45,294 bases of DNA from CAZQKE01 sp964593865 (lineage in GTDB: Bacteria; Chloroflexota; Anaerolineae; JAAYZQ01), in the NCBI GenBank assembly GCA_964593865.1, contig CAZQKE010000107.1, positions 1 through 45,294 on the forward strand. The letters are read 5' to 3'. Positions 1 through 7,874 of this stretch are shown here, one piece after another (position 1 is the stretch's first letter; each line of letters begins with the position of its first letter). A program made the translations under genes and the position numbers. Below the pieces are notes generated by a model. That model saw only the letters and a list, made by a program, of their open reading frames with translations. It searched no databases and had not been told where the DNA came from.

Positions 1-1550
1 TAGTGGACCGCTTCGACGCGGTAGATGGGCACACGGCCTTCTTCCGATGTCTCGAACCAATCGGCCCATTCCTCTTTGGGGTCGGTGAGATAGACCGGCC
101 GGTAGGGGAGGTTGTCGGCGGCCAGGTTGTGGACCAGATCATCCCACGTGATCGGCAGGCCCGTCGGCTCGCCTACCACCAGGTCCGGGTAGAGGTGGCG
201 CACATGCTCCCGGTACCAGATGAAGGCCAGCATGGGGCCGTTGACGATGGCTACGTCGGGTCGCGCTCCCTCGGCATAGACGGCGTACCACAGGGCAAAG
301 GTCGGTTCATCGCCGCGCACGATGATAAGGCTGTCCGGCGCGACCGGTTCCAGCAGCCGGTAGGCGTAGGTGTGGGAGGACCAATCGCCGTGCAGGTCGT
401 TGGCCTGCCAGTGCAGGGCCAGCGATCCCAGGGGCAGCAGGAGGAGGGCGATCAACGCGATCTGCTGCCGGGTCCGGGAGCGTTGTGCGGCCAGGGTCAG
501 GATGCCCCGCACCCCCGCTGCCCAGCCCAGGGCCAGGAGCATCATCACCGGCAGGAGGTAGACATACGAATCGCCGGTGTCGTAGAAAAAGGCATAGACG
601 GCCACCAATCCGCCCCAGATGAGGGTGAACTTGGTCAGCCGCCGGTCCTGTTGCCACACCTGCCGGCCGCCGAACAGGGCCAGGACCAGTCCCCACCAGC
701 CGAACTGTTCGCCGAGGAGCAAGGCCCAGTTGCCCAGGCGGTTGGGGACCTGAACGGTAGGCAGGCCAAAGGCAAAGCCCTGGTACTGTTTGGCCGAAAC
801 GACCCACCAAAACCCCTTCCAGGTCCGGGGATCGCCCCAGTTGACCGGCGGGCGATGGGCGGCGGCCAGGGGCAAATAGGCATACACGAGCAGGCCGCTC
901 AACAGGAGGCCCAGCGTCGGCAGCCAGACGCGGGGCCGCAGCCGGCGGTCCCGCTCCGGCCAGAGGAGGTAGGCCGCTGCCGGGACGAAAAAGATCAGGG
1001 TGATGTGGTTGCCCAGCCCCAGGCCCAGGGCCAGCCCCGCCGCCCAAAGCCAACCATCACCGCCGCCGCGCCGCCAGCGGAGGAGGAGCCAGAGCAGCAG
1101 GGTGGCAAAGAGGGTCAGTAGGGCGTAGACTTCGCTGATCACCGCCTGGGACCAGAGGAGGGAGGAAAAGGCCAGGGTCAGGGCCGCCGCCGCCGAGATC
1201 GCCCGCGAGGTCCGAGAAGCATCGTCGGGGGCGGCGAGCGTCCGGTCCACCAGGTAAAACAATCCCACCGCCAACGCCGCGCAGAAGGCGGAAAGCAGGT
1301 TGACGCGGTAGGCAATGGTCCCCAGGGGCAGGCGGCTGAAAAGCCAGGCCAGCAGGGTGTAGGTGGGGTAGCCGGTGGGATGGGGTACGCCCAACGTGTA
1401 AGCGGCGGCGATCAGGTCGCCGCCGTCGCTGCCGTTGTGGGCAAAGGTCAGGCCGGGGGCCAGGGTAACGAGGTAGACCGCCAGGGCGATGGCCGTCACG
1501 CCCAGCGCGATCCCCCAATCGGTCCGGGTGTGCTGCGCGCGCGTCGTCAC
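1..1550 (-). CDS. DUF2723 (TMEM260-like) multi-pass membrane protein, 3' end at or beyond window edge
   Basis: The reverse strand reads open from a GTG at 1550 to base 1, about 516 codons. The N-terminus carries the DUF2723 signature: a first membrane segment, then LAPGLTFAHNGSDGGDLI and GVPHPTGYPTYTLLAW, as in the TMEM260 / protein O-mannosyltransferase-like family of GT-C type membrane proteins. Roughly ten hydrophobic segments follow, and a soluble C-terminal part reads PITWDDLVHNLAADNLPYRP and ends ...YRVEAVH at base 3, where the next codon (TA?) could be the stop. The GTG lies directly behind AGGAGG and 5 bases after the stop of the upstream gene, so the start is uncertain by a few codons. 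The bacterial substrate is unknown; glycan transfer is a family-level inference. Confidence 0.82.
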   Translation of the reverse strand, partial: MTTRAQHTRTDWGIALGVTAIALAVYLVTLAPGLTFAHNGSDGGDLIAAAYTLGVPHPTGYPTYTLLAWLFSRLPLGTIAYRVNLLSAFCAALAVGLFYLVDRTLAAPDDASRTSRAISAAAALTLAFSSLLWSQAVISEVYALLTLFATLLLWLLLRWRRGGGDGWLWAAGLALGLGLGNHITLIFFVPAAAYLLWPERDRRLRPRVWLPTLGLLLSGLLVYAYLPLAAAHRPPVNWGDPRTWKGFWWVVSAKQYQGFAFGLPTVQVPNRLGNWALLLGEQFGWWGLVLALFGGRQVWQQDRRLTKFTLIWGGLVAVYAFFYDTGDSYVYLLPVMMLLALGWAAGVRGILTLAAQRSRTRQQIALIALLLLPLGSLALHWQANDLHGDWSSHTYAYRLLEPVAPDSLIIVRGDEPTFALWYAVYAEGARPDVAIVNGPMLAFIWYREHVRHLYPDLVVGEPTGLPITWDDLVHNLAADNLPYRPVYLTDPKEEWADWFETSEEGRVPIYRVEAVH

Positions 1551-1555
1551 TCCTC

Positions 1556-2230
1556 CTATCCCAGCAACCTGTACCAGAATACGGCGGAGAGCATAAAGCC
1601 CGCTGCCGCAAAGATGCCGCCCACGACCGCCCGCCCCCACGCTTTGGGCCGGTAGCAGAGCAGGGCGAGGGTGGCGATGCTGAACATGCAGCCGCCATAG
1701 GTGAAGACGATCCACAAGGGGGTGTGGGAGAGCATAAAGCGGCTGGGGGTGTAGTACCAGGCTTTGGCCGGGGCCGCGAATTCCTCATACCAGGGCGGCA
1801 AGGCCATGCCCAGGACCGTGATCAGGGCGACCGCCGTCCACCGGGGCCAGCGGTCGCTCAGGCGCAAGGCCAGGTAGCCGAATTGTACGCTGGTCAGCCA
1901 CCAGCCGATGGGCATGTAGGCGGGGGAAGCGAGCAGGGGGAAGCCGAAATAATCGGTGTAGACCAGGGTTCCCAGCTGCTCCACGTGCAGCCAATCGGAC
2001 CACAGTTCAAGGACGCCGGCCACCAGGCCGAAAATCAACAGCCAGGCCAGGCGGGGGCTTTTGGTCAAGGCCCAGGCGATGATCAACAGGGCCATGACCA
2101 CCAGGGCGGTCCAGCCGTAGAGGCGCGGTTCGGCCAGCAACGCGCCGAGCATGATCCCGCCGATGGTCAGTACCATAGAGCCGATGATCAGCCGGTCTTC
2201 GGTGTTCAATGCTTGCCACAGATTTTTCAT
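1556..2230 (-). CDS. Unknown multi-pass membrane protein, 224 aa
   Basis: Starts MKNLWQALNTEDRLIIGSMV at an ATG with no strong Shine-Dalgarno sequence. About six or seven hydrophobic helices fill the length, with a conserved-looking aromatic stretch in the middle (ELWSDWLHV, YTDYFGFPLL, MPIGWWLTSVQFGY) and PPWYEEFA near residue 145. The charged and aromatic pattern resembles small integral-membrane enzymes, but I recognise no family and assign no function. It is translationally close to the downstream DUF2723 gene (5 bases between stop and start), so the two are probably co-transcribed. Confidence 0.7.
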   Translation of the reverse strand: MKNLWQALNTEDRLIIGSMVLTIGGIMLGALLAEPRLYGWTALVVMALLIIAWALTKSPRLAWLLIFGLVAGVLELWSDWLHVEQLGTLVYTDYFGFPLLASPAYMPIGWWLTSVQFGYLALRLSDRWPRWTAVALITVLGMALPPWYEEFAAPAKAWYYTPSRFMLSHTPLWIVFTYGGCMFSIATLALLCYRPKAWGRAVVGGIFAAAGFMLSAVFWYRLLG

Positions 2231-2311
2231 GTTGATAACCCATCTAGCAAAACAATGGACCCTCTCCGACGGCTGCTTTACGAGCCAGGAGGAGGGTCTG
2301 GCCGCTGCCCA

Positions 2312-2518
2312 TCAACCACCCTGTTGCGACGCAGCAACCCCCGGAGGCGTCTTTTCAATCACCAAGAGCCGCACCCGGCGACAGACGCTGCACCAGCCCA
2401 GGGTACGTTTCCCTTTGGAGGCCGCGCCGATGCGGATGATGCCTACCTCGCCGGCAGGATGGGTCGTGCCGCAGTGGGGACAACGAACCTGCCATCCTGG
2501 GGCGTAACCTTTGGGCAT
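2312..2518 (-). CDS. Small zinc-ribbon protein, 68 aa
   Basis: The ATG at 2518 follows GAGGGAGA with 4 bases spacing; a longer upstream reading frame is not needed. The protein has two CxxC knuckles, CPHC near residue 12 and CSVC near residue 40, separated by a short basic segment (SKGKRTLGW), the layout of a single zinc ribbon. Such rubredoxin-like or transcription-factor-like ribbons in small proteins bind one zinc ion; the partner is unknown. It is monocistronic or leads the two membrane genes that follow. A TATACT element lies 40 bases upstream. Confidence 0.65.
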   Translation of the reverse strand: MPKGYAPGWQVRCPHCGTTHPAGEVGIIRIGAASKGKRTLGWCSVCRRVRLLVIEKTPPGVAASQQGG

Positions 2519-2557
2519 GTTGTCTCCCTCTCGGCTGCCTTCCCTTCCGCCGGGCAG

Positions 2558-2586
2558 AGTATAGCACAAACCGGCGGGCAAAGCAA
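2558..2586 (-). promoter_or_regulatory. Candidate promoter for the zinc-ribbon gene
   Basis: Reverse strand TATACT (2563-2558) with a weak -35 TTGCTT (2586-2581) at 17 bp spacing. The -10 is good and the -35 poor, so this is a tentative call. Confidence 0.4.
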
Positions 2587-2632
2587 ACGGAAAGACGGAT
2601 CGTAAATGCGTTCGCCCACCGGGCAGGGGAAC

Positions 2633-3685
2633 TCAGGCCAGGGCTTTCAGCATGGCGGGGATGATCTCCCCGGCGTCGCCGACGACGGCCATGTTGGCAA
2701 CCTTCATGATCGGCGCGTTTTCGTCGCTGTTGATGGCGACGATGTACTTGGCTTCCTGCAGGCCGAAATAGTGATAGATGTCGCCCGAAAGGCCGCAGGC
2801 GATATAGAGGTCCGGGGCGACGAATTCGCCGCCGACGCCCACAATCTGTTCCTCGGCGATCCAGCCTTCATCAAAGGCCCCCCGCGAACCGGCGACCGCG
2901 ACGGACGCGGCGGTTCCCCCCAGAGCCTCGGCCAGCTGCCGGACCAGGGCAAACCCTTCTTCGTCGCCCATGCCCCGCCCGGCGGCGACGACGATGCGCG
3001 CCTTTTTGAGGGGGACGGGCGGCAGCTCTACAGAGGCGTCTTTGTCCAGCCAGGTCAGGCGGGGGCGCACGTCGCCCAGGTCCAGGTCTACGGTCTGCAC
3101 CTGCCCGGAGCGGGTGTGATCGGCGTAGGGGACGCGAAAGTGGCCGGGTTGCAGGGTCGCCATTTGGGGCCGGGCCTCCGGGCAGGCGACGGTGTGGTAC
3201 ATTTCGCCGCCCAGGACGGGGAATGTGCCCAGCAGCAGCCGCTCGGCCAGGTCCATCTCCAATTTGGTGCAGTGGCTCATCAGCCCCGTGTTCAGCCGCT
3301 GGGCCAGGCGGGGGGCCAGGTCGTTGCCCAGGGGGGTAGCGGCCATGAGCAGGATCTCGGGGCGGTACTGTTCCACCATGTCGGCCAGGATTTGGGTGTA
3401 CAACCCCGGCAGGTATTCGGCCAGAGCGGCGTCCTCGGCGACGAACACCTTGTCCGCGCCGTAGGCAAACATCTCCTGGGCCGCTTGGCCCACTTCTGCG
3501 CCCAGCAGCCAGGCGTAGACATAGGCCCCGATCTGGTCGGCCAGCTCACGGGCCTGGCCCAACGTTTCCAGACCGGCCTGCACGCCCGGTTCGATCAGAG
3601 CGGCAATATGGCGATACCCCTCGCCGACCGCCTCCTCGGCGGGCGCTTCCTCTTCAAAGAGATCGTCGAAAAAGTCAAAATCCAT
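2633..3685 (-). CDS. etfA: Electron transfer flavoprotein, alpha subunit
   Basis: 350 aa from the ATG at 3685, chosen because TAGGAGG lies just upstream; the frame extends further 5' without a ribosome site. The N-terminal Rossmann-like half is followed by the FAD-binding C-terminal domain with AGRGMGDEEGF, GSRGAFDEGW and GLSGDIYHYFGL, then the conserved AINSDENAPIMKVANMAVVG. EtfA/EtfB form a soluble heterodimer carrying FAD and AMP that accepts electrons from acyl-CoA dehydrogenases. The acidic N-terminal extension (DFFDDLFEEEAPAEEA) is unusual. Unlike the other operon gaps, 152 bases containing palindromes separate it from etfB, which may alter subunit stoichiometry. Confidence 0.95.
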   Translation of the reverse strand: MDFDFFDDLFEEEAPAEEAVGEGYRHIAALIEPGVQAGLETLGQARELADQIGAYVYAWLLGAEVGQAAQEMFAYGADKVFVAEDAALAEYLPGLYTQILADMVEQYRPEILLMAATPLGNDLAPRLAQRLNTGLMSHCTKLEMDLAERLLLGTFPVLGGEMYHTVACPEARPQMATLQPGHFRVPYADHTRSGQVQTVDLDLGDVRPRLTWLDKDASVELPPVPLKKARIVVAAGRGMGDEEGFALVRQLAEALGGTAASVAVAGSRGAFDEGWIAEEQIVGVGGEFVAPDLYIACGLSGDIYHYFGLQEAKYIVAINSDENAPIMKVANMAVVGDAGEIIPAMLKALA

Positions 3686-3714
3686 CTTGCCTCCTACAGG
3701 ATTTTGCGTCGGTT

Positions 3715-3803
3715 GCAAGCCGGAAGCTTGCGCTATGTGGCAATCCCATGCGCACATTCGCGGACGGCCTTCACGCCGGCTCGGCGCGGATCACAATCCG
3801 CGC
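3715..3803. repeat. REP-like palindromes in the etfB-etfA gap
   Basis: Two perfect hairpins: GCAAGCCGGAAGCTTGC at 3715-3731 and GCGCGGATCACAATCCGCGC at 3784-3803. The first shares an 18-base core with the palindrome at 12084-12104, so it is a dispersed element rather than a local operator. It sits inside an operon between two genes whose products are needed in equal amounts. Confidence 0.75.
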
Positions 3804-3837
3804 TCCCCGCCGACGAGCCGGAGGCATGTCCGCTTCC

Positions 3838-4617
3838 CTATGCGATCAGTTTTTGCAGCCGCAGGGAAAGGACCACCTCCTGGGCGACACTCTCCGGTTC
3901 CCCCCGAAAGACCTCGCCGACCTCCAGGGGCGGCGGAAAGCCTTCGCCCCGCTTGACGAGCAAGGGAGTCAGGTCTTTTTCATCCAGGCCCAGGTCGTCG
4001 GCGGTCCAGGTGGTCACCTCCCATTCGCGGTAGGCGTTCATGATGCGTGCGCCGGGGGCGTAGCGCAGGGGGAAGGCTTCCGGGGCGACGGTGACGACGG
4101 CGGGTTTTTGCACCTCCACGGTGGCAAAGCCTTCTCCCCAGCGGCGGGTGGCCCGCAGGACCGCGCCTGCATCCTCCAGGCGGTAGGCGTCTGTGACCTG
4201 GGTGTAGCCCAGGGCGGCGGCCAACCGAGGGCCGATCTGGCCGGCGCCGGTATCGCCCGATTCGCGCCCGGCGATGACGAGATCGCAGCCGCCCAGTTTT
4301 TCCACGGCGGCGGCCAGGATGCGGGTCACGCCGCCGATGTCGGCCTCCCGGAACAGATCGTCGCTCAACAGGGTAGCGGCGTCGCAACCCAGGGCCAGGG
4401 CCTCCCGCAGGGCATCTTCGGCGCGGGGCAGCCCGACGCTCAGGGCGGTAACGTCGGCCCCGTTCGCATCTTTGAGCTGCAACGCAGCTTCAATGGCCGC
4501 CTTGCTCCCCGGCCCGATGATATACTCCTCACGGTTGACAAACATCCGCTCTTTGTCCCGCCGGAAGGTAAGGCCGCGCGGGTCGAGTATCTGTTTGACG
4601 AGCACGACGATTTTCAT
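3838..4617 (-). CDS. etfB: Electron transfer flavoprotein, beta subunit
   Basis: 259 aa starting MKIVVLVKQILDP, the canonical EtfB N-terminus, behind GAGGAGG. The AMP-binding segment includes DLVIAGRESGDTGAGQIGPRLA (split here as two parts of the same loop, residues about 117-138). It is the partner of EtfA in passing electrons from the two acyl-CoA dehydrogenases to the respiratory chain or a quinone reductase; no ETF-quinone oxidoreductase gene is in this window. Its start lies 9 bases after the stop of the upstream dehydrogenase, so translation is closely coupled. Confidence 0.95.
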   Translation of the reverse strand: MKIVVLVKQILDPRGLTFRRDKERMFVNREEYIIGPGSKAAIEAALQLKDANGADVTALSVGLPRAEDALREALALGCDAATLLSDDLFREADIGGVTRILAAAVEKLGGCDLVIAGRESGDTGAGQIGPRLAAALGYTQVTDAYRLEDAGAVLRATRRWGEGFATVEVQKPAVVTVAPEAFPLRYAPGARIMNAYREWEVTTWTADDLGLDEKDLTPLLVKRGEGFPPPLEVGEVFRGEPESVAQEVVLSLRLQKLIA

Positions 4618-4626
4618 AAAACCTCC

Positions 4627-5793
4627 TCAGGTTGGAATGCGCAGGCCGTGGGGTCGGAAGAGGCTGGAGGCGATGACGATGCGCTGGATTTCGTTGGTCC
4701 CTTCATAGATCTCGGTGATGCGCTGGTCGCGCCAACCCCGTTCGATCCAGTGATCGCGGCTGTAGCCCAGGGCGCCGTGGATCATCATGGCCTTGTTGAT
4801 GCAACGGGCCGAGACTTCGGAGCCGAACAGTTTGCAGGCGGCGGCCTCCATGATGTGGGGCTGGCCGGTGTCAATGAGCCAGGCGGTGCGGTAGATGAGG
4901 GAACGCAGGGCTTCGATCTCGGCAGCCATGTCGGCGATCATGAAATGGACCGCTTGTTTGGTGGCGATGGGCACGCCGAACTGCTCGCGTGCTTTGGCCC
5001 AGCGGATGCTGGCCTCCAACGCCGCTTCTGCGCCGCCCAGGACCGCTGCGCCCAGGCTGGCCCGGCCCACATCCAGCGTTTTCATAAAGGTCAGGAACCC
5101 GGCCCCAAACCGGCCCAGGACGTTTTCTTTGGGCACGCGCACGTCCTCAAAGATGCACTCGGCGGTGGAGCTGCCCCGGATGCCCATCTTGTTTTCCAGG
5201 CTGCCGATGCTAAAGCCGGGGGTATCGGTCTCGACGATAAAGGCGGTAATGCCGCCGTAGGCCCCCAGGGCCGGGTCGGTGACGGCCATGACGGTGATGA
5301 TGTCGGCGATGTCGCCGTTGGTGATGAACTGTTTCACGCCGTTGATCACGAATTCGTTGCCGTCGCGCACGGCGGTCGTTTTGATGGCCGCTGCGTCGGA
5401 ACCGGCTTGGGCTTCGGTCAGCCCGAAGGCGGCGATGGCCTTGCCCTGGGCCAGGGGCGTCAGGTATTTGCGCTTCTGCTCTTCGGTTCCGTCCAGGTAG
5501 ATGCACATGGCCCCGATGCCGATGTGCGCTCCGATGATGGTGGCCGTGCTGCTACAGACCTTGCCCAACTCCTCCATGAGGATACAATAGCCTATTTCAC
5601 CGCCGCCCATGCCGCCGTATTTTTGGGGGAAGGGCACACCCAGCAGGCCCAGCTCCGCCATCTTTTTGAGGTTCTCGTGGGGGACGCGGTGCTCGCGGTC
5701 GATGGCCTTGGCTACCGGTTTGATTTCGCTTTCGACGAACTCGCGCACCATGCGGCGGAAGAGTTGGTATTCTTTGGGAAAGCTAAAGTCCAT
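4627..5793 (-). CDS. Acyl-CoA dehydrogenase (short/branched-chain type)
   Basis: 388 aa, full family length. The N-terminal helical domain begins MDFSFPKEYQLFRRMVREF; the central beta domain contains FGLTEAQAGSDAAAI and FITNGDIADII for FAD and substrate contacts; the C-terminal helical domain ends with YEGTNEIQRIVIA, whose Glu matches the catalytic base of the short-chain and butyryl-CoA dehydrogenases. It catalyses FAD-dependent alpha,beta-dehydrogenation of acyl-CoA and donates electrons to ETF, encoded immediately downstream. Substrate chain length cannot be read from sequence alone. It is one of two paralogues placed in tandem. Confidence 0.93.
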   Translation of the reverse strand: MDFSFPKEYQLFRRMVREFVESEIKPVAKAIDREHRVPHENLKKMAELGLLGVPFPQKYGGMGGGEIGYCILMEELGKVCSSTATIIGAHIGIGAMCIYLDGTEEQKRKYLTPLAQGKAIAAFGLTEAQAGSDAAAIKTTAVRDGNEFVINGVKQFITNGDIADIITVMAVTDPALGAYGGITAFIVETDTPGFSIGSLENKMGIRGSSTAECIFEDVRVPKENVLGRFGAGFLTFMKTLDVGRASLGAAVLGGAEAALEASIRWAKAREQFGVPIATKQAVHFMIADMAAEIEALRSLIYRTAWLIDTGQPHIMEAAACKLFGSEVSARCINKAMMIHGALGYSRDHWIERGWRDQRITEIYEGTNEIQRIVIASSLFRPHGLRIPT

Positions 5794-5825
5794 ATCTCAT
5801 CCCCTTTGTGCAGGCAATAAGCAAA

Positions 5826-6974
5826 TTAGGGCTTGATCTTGATTCCCGCTTCCCGGTAGACCTGGCGGGCGATGAGGAATTGCTGGATCTGGCTTGTGCC
5901 TTCGATGATCTCCAGGGCGCGGCAGTCGCGGTAGTAGCGTTCAATGGCGTATTCCTTCATATAGCCGTAGCCGCCGTGCACCTGGAGCATTTTGTCGGAG
6001 ACGCGGTAGGCGGTGCGCCCGCCAAAGAGTTTGACGATGGCCGCCTGGGAGCCGAACTCCTGGCCGGTATCGGCCAGCCAGGCGGTGTAGGTGATAAGGC
6101 TGCGCAGGGCTTCGATCTCGGTCTTGGCATCGGCGATGTAGGTCTGGATGATCTGTTTTTGGGCGATGGGCACGCCGAACTGGATGTGTTCGCTGCTGAA
6201 CCGGACCGCTTCTTCCAACGCCCGCTCCGCCCCACCCAGGGCAATGGCCCCGATCCCCAGGCGGCTGTAGGCCAGGGCAGACAGGGCGACTTGCAGGCCC
6301 CGGCCCTCGTCGCCCAGGCGGTTGGCCGCCGGGACGCGCACCCCGTCGAAATAGAGGGTGTTGCAGGTCACCCCCCGCAGCCCCAGCGTCTTTTCCCGGT
6401 AGCCGACCTTGAGGCCGGGCGTCTCCGCCTCCACCAAAAAGGCGGTGATGCCCTGCTCCGTCCGGGCAAAGGTGAGGATCAGACCGGCCAGTGCGCCGTT
6501 CGTCACCCACACTTTGCTGCCGTGGAGCACATAGTCGTCGCCCTCCCGCGTCGCCTGCATCCGCATCGCCGCCGGATCGGAACCGGCGGTGCTCTCGGTC
6601 AGGGCAAAGGCTCCCAGCATCTCGCCAAAGGCCAGCGGCTCCAGGTAGCGGGCTTTTTGCTCCTCGCTGCCGTAATCCAGGAGCGGTTTGACCATCAGGC
6701 TGTTGTGGACGCTAAGGATCAAGGCGGTGGACATGTCGGCGCGGGCCAGCTCCTCCAGCATGAGGCAATAGGTGTAGGTGTCCAGCCCCGCGCCGTCCAG
6801 CTCCTCCGGGATCAAAGCCGCCCAGAACCCCTGGTCCACCGCTTTTTGCAGCAATTCTACCGGCGGTTCCTCGCTCTGGTCGATCTCTTCGCCGTGGGGC
6901 CGGATCTCCTTGCTGCAAAAATCGGCGAACATCTTTTTGAACATCAATTGGTCTTCGCTCAGGCGAAAGTCCAT
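5826..6974 (-). CDS. Acyl-CoA dehydrogenase, second paralogue
   Basis: 382 aa from the ATG at 6974, preceded by GGGAGGG; a longer frame upstream lacks a ribosome site. Starts MDFRLSEDQLMFKKMFADF and contains FALTESTAGSDPAAM, VWVTNGALAGLIL and LGLRGVTCNTLYF. The C-terminal IEGTSQIQQFLIA keeps the catalytic Glu position. It is clearly paralogous to the downstream dehydrogenase but diverged, so the two probably split substrates, for example straight against branched chains. Electrons go to the EtfAB pair of the same operon. Confidence 0.93.
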   Translation of the reverse strand: MDFRLSEDQLMFKKMFADFCSKEIRPHGEEIDQSEEPPVELLQKAVDQGFWAALIPEELDGAGLDTYTYCLMLEELARADMSTALILSVHNSLMVKPLLDYGSEEQKARYLEPLAFGEMLGAFALTESTAGSDPAAMRMQATREGDDYVLHGSKVWVTNGALAGLILTFARTEQGITAFLVEAETPGLKVGYREKTLGLRGVTCNTLYFDGVRVPAANRLGDEGRGLQVALSALAYSRLGIGAIALGGAERALEEAVRFSSEHIQFGVPIAQKQIIQTYIADAKTEIEALRSLITYTAWLADTGQEFGSQAAIVKLFGGRTAYRVSDKMLQVHGGYGYMKEYAIERYYRDCRALEIIEGTSQIQQFLIARQVYREAGIKIKP

Positions 6975-7073
6975 ACGTGCCCTCCCTGTTGGGGGTTGGT
7001 AGGTTGGAGATCGGCAAGCGGTAATTGCCGACCGGCTTTGCTCTTCCAATCTACCAATCCCCCAACCCACCGA

Positions 7074-7859
7074 TTACCGATCCTTGAACTTGGGCCGCCG
7101 CTTTTCCAGGAACGCGCTGACCCCTTCTTTCATGTCCTCGGTGGCCGTCAGCCGGGCGAAAAGGTCGGCTTCGCGCTTTAGCCCCTCTTCCAGCGGCAGG
7201 TCCAGCCCTTCGTTGACCGCCTGGATGATATGGGCCATGGCCACGCCGCCCCACATGGAGAGCAGTTTGGCCCAGCGTTTGGCTTCGCGGACGACCGTAC
7301 CCACCGGCACGACCTTGTTCACCAGGCCGATGCGGTAGGCTTCTTGGGCCTTGATGTTGCCCCCGCCGAGGATGATCTCCAGGGCGCGGCCCTTGCCCAC
7401 CAGGCGCGGCAGCCGCTGAGTGCCGCCCCAACCGGGCATGATGCCCAGTTTGATCTCCGGCTGGCCGAACTGGACGCTGTCCTCCGCAATGCGGATGTGG
7501 CAGGCCATGGCCAGCTCGTTGCCGCCGCCCAGGCAGGCCCGCCCGTTGATGGCGGCGATGACCGGTTTGGGGGATCGCTCTATTTTGTTGAACAGTTCCT
7601 GCCCGGCCCGCAGCACCCGGTAGGCGTCGTCGTAGCTTTCCAGCTTATTGATCTCGTTGATGTCGGCCCCGGCCACAAAGAATTGCCCCGCGCCGGTGAT
7701 GATGATGACCTTGACCTGCTCGTTCGCCAGGCACTCGTCAACGGCGGCATCCAGCTCGGATACCGTCTGCGTGTCAAAGGCGTTGGCCGGGGGATGATCA
7801 ATGGTGATGATGGCCGTGCGGTCCTCGATGCTCAGCTTGATATTTTGATAGTCACTCAT
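7074..7859 (-). CDS. Enoyl-CoA hydratase (crotonase family)
   Basis: 261 aa, standard crotonase length. The oxyanion-hole segment AGADINE is followed by GGGNELAMACHIRIA and FGQPEIKLGIMPGWGGTQRL, so both catalytic glutamates known from rat mitochondrial crotonase (Glu144 and Glu164 equivalents) are present. It hydrates trans-2-enoyl-CoA to L-3-hydroxyacyl-CoA, the second step of beta-oxidation, as a soluble hexamer in the family. It lies 15 bases after the dehydrogenase that uses its product. Confidence 0.93.
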   Translation of the reverse strand: MSDYQNIKLSIEDRTAIITIDHPPANAFDTQTVSELDAAVDECLANEQVKVIIITGAGQFFVAGADINEINKLESYDDAYRVLRAGQELFNKIERSPKPVIAAINGRACLGGGNELAMACHIRIAEDSVQFGQPEIKLGIMPGWGGTQRLPRLVGKGRALEIILGGGNIKAQEAYRIGLVNKVVPVGTVVREAKRWAKLLSMWGGVAMAHIIQAVNEGLDLPLEEGLKREADLFARLTATEDMKEGVSAFLEKRRPKFKDR

Positions 7860-7874
7860 CGTTCCTGCTCCTTT

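Noticed and set aside
3..1121. 372-codon plus-strand frame at the left edge
   Set aside because: Antisense to the DUF2723 gene, whose family signature is clear; the frame has repetitive Gln/Gly/Pro composition and no ribosome site.
3748..5820. 690-codon open frame on the plus strand
   Set aside because: It lies fully antisense to etfB and an acyl-CoA dehydrogenase, is rich in Gly, Asp and His as GC-rich shadows are, and has no domain.
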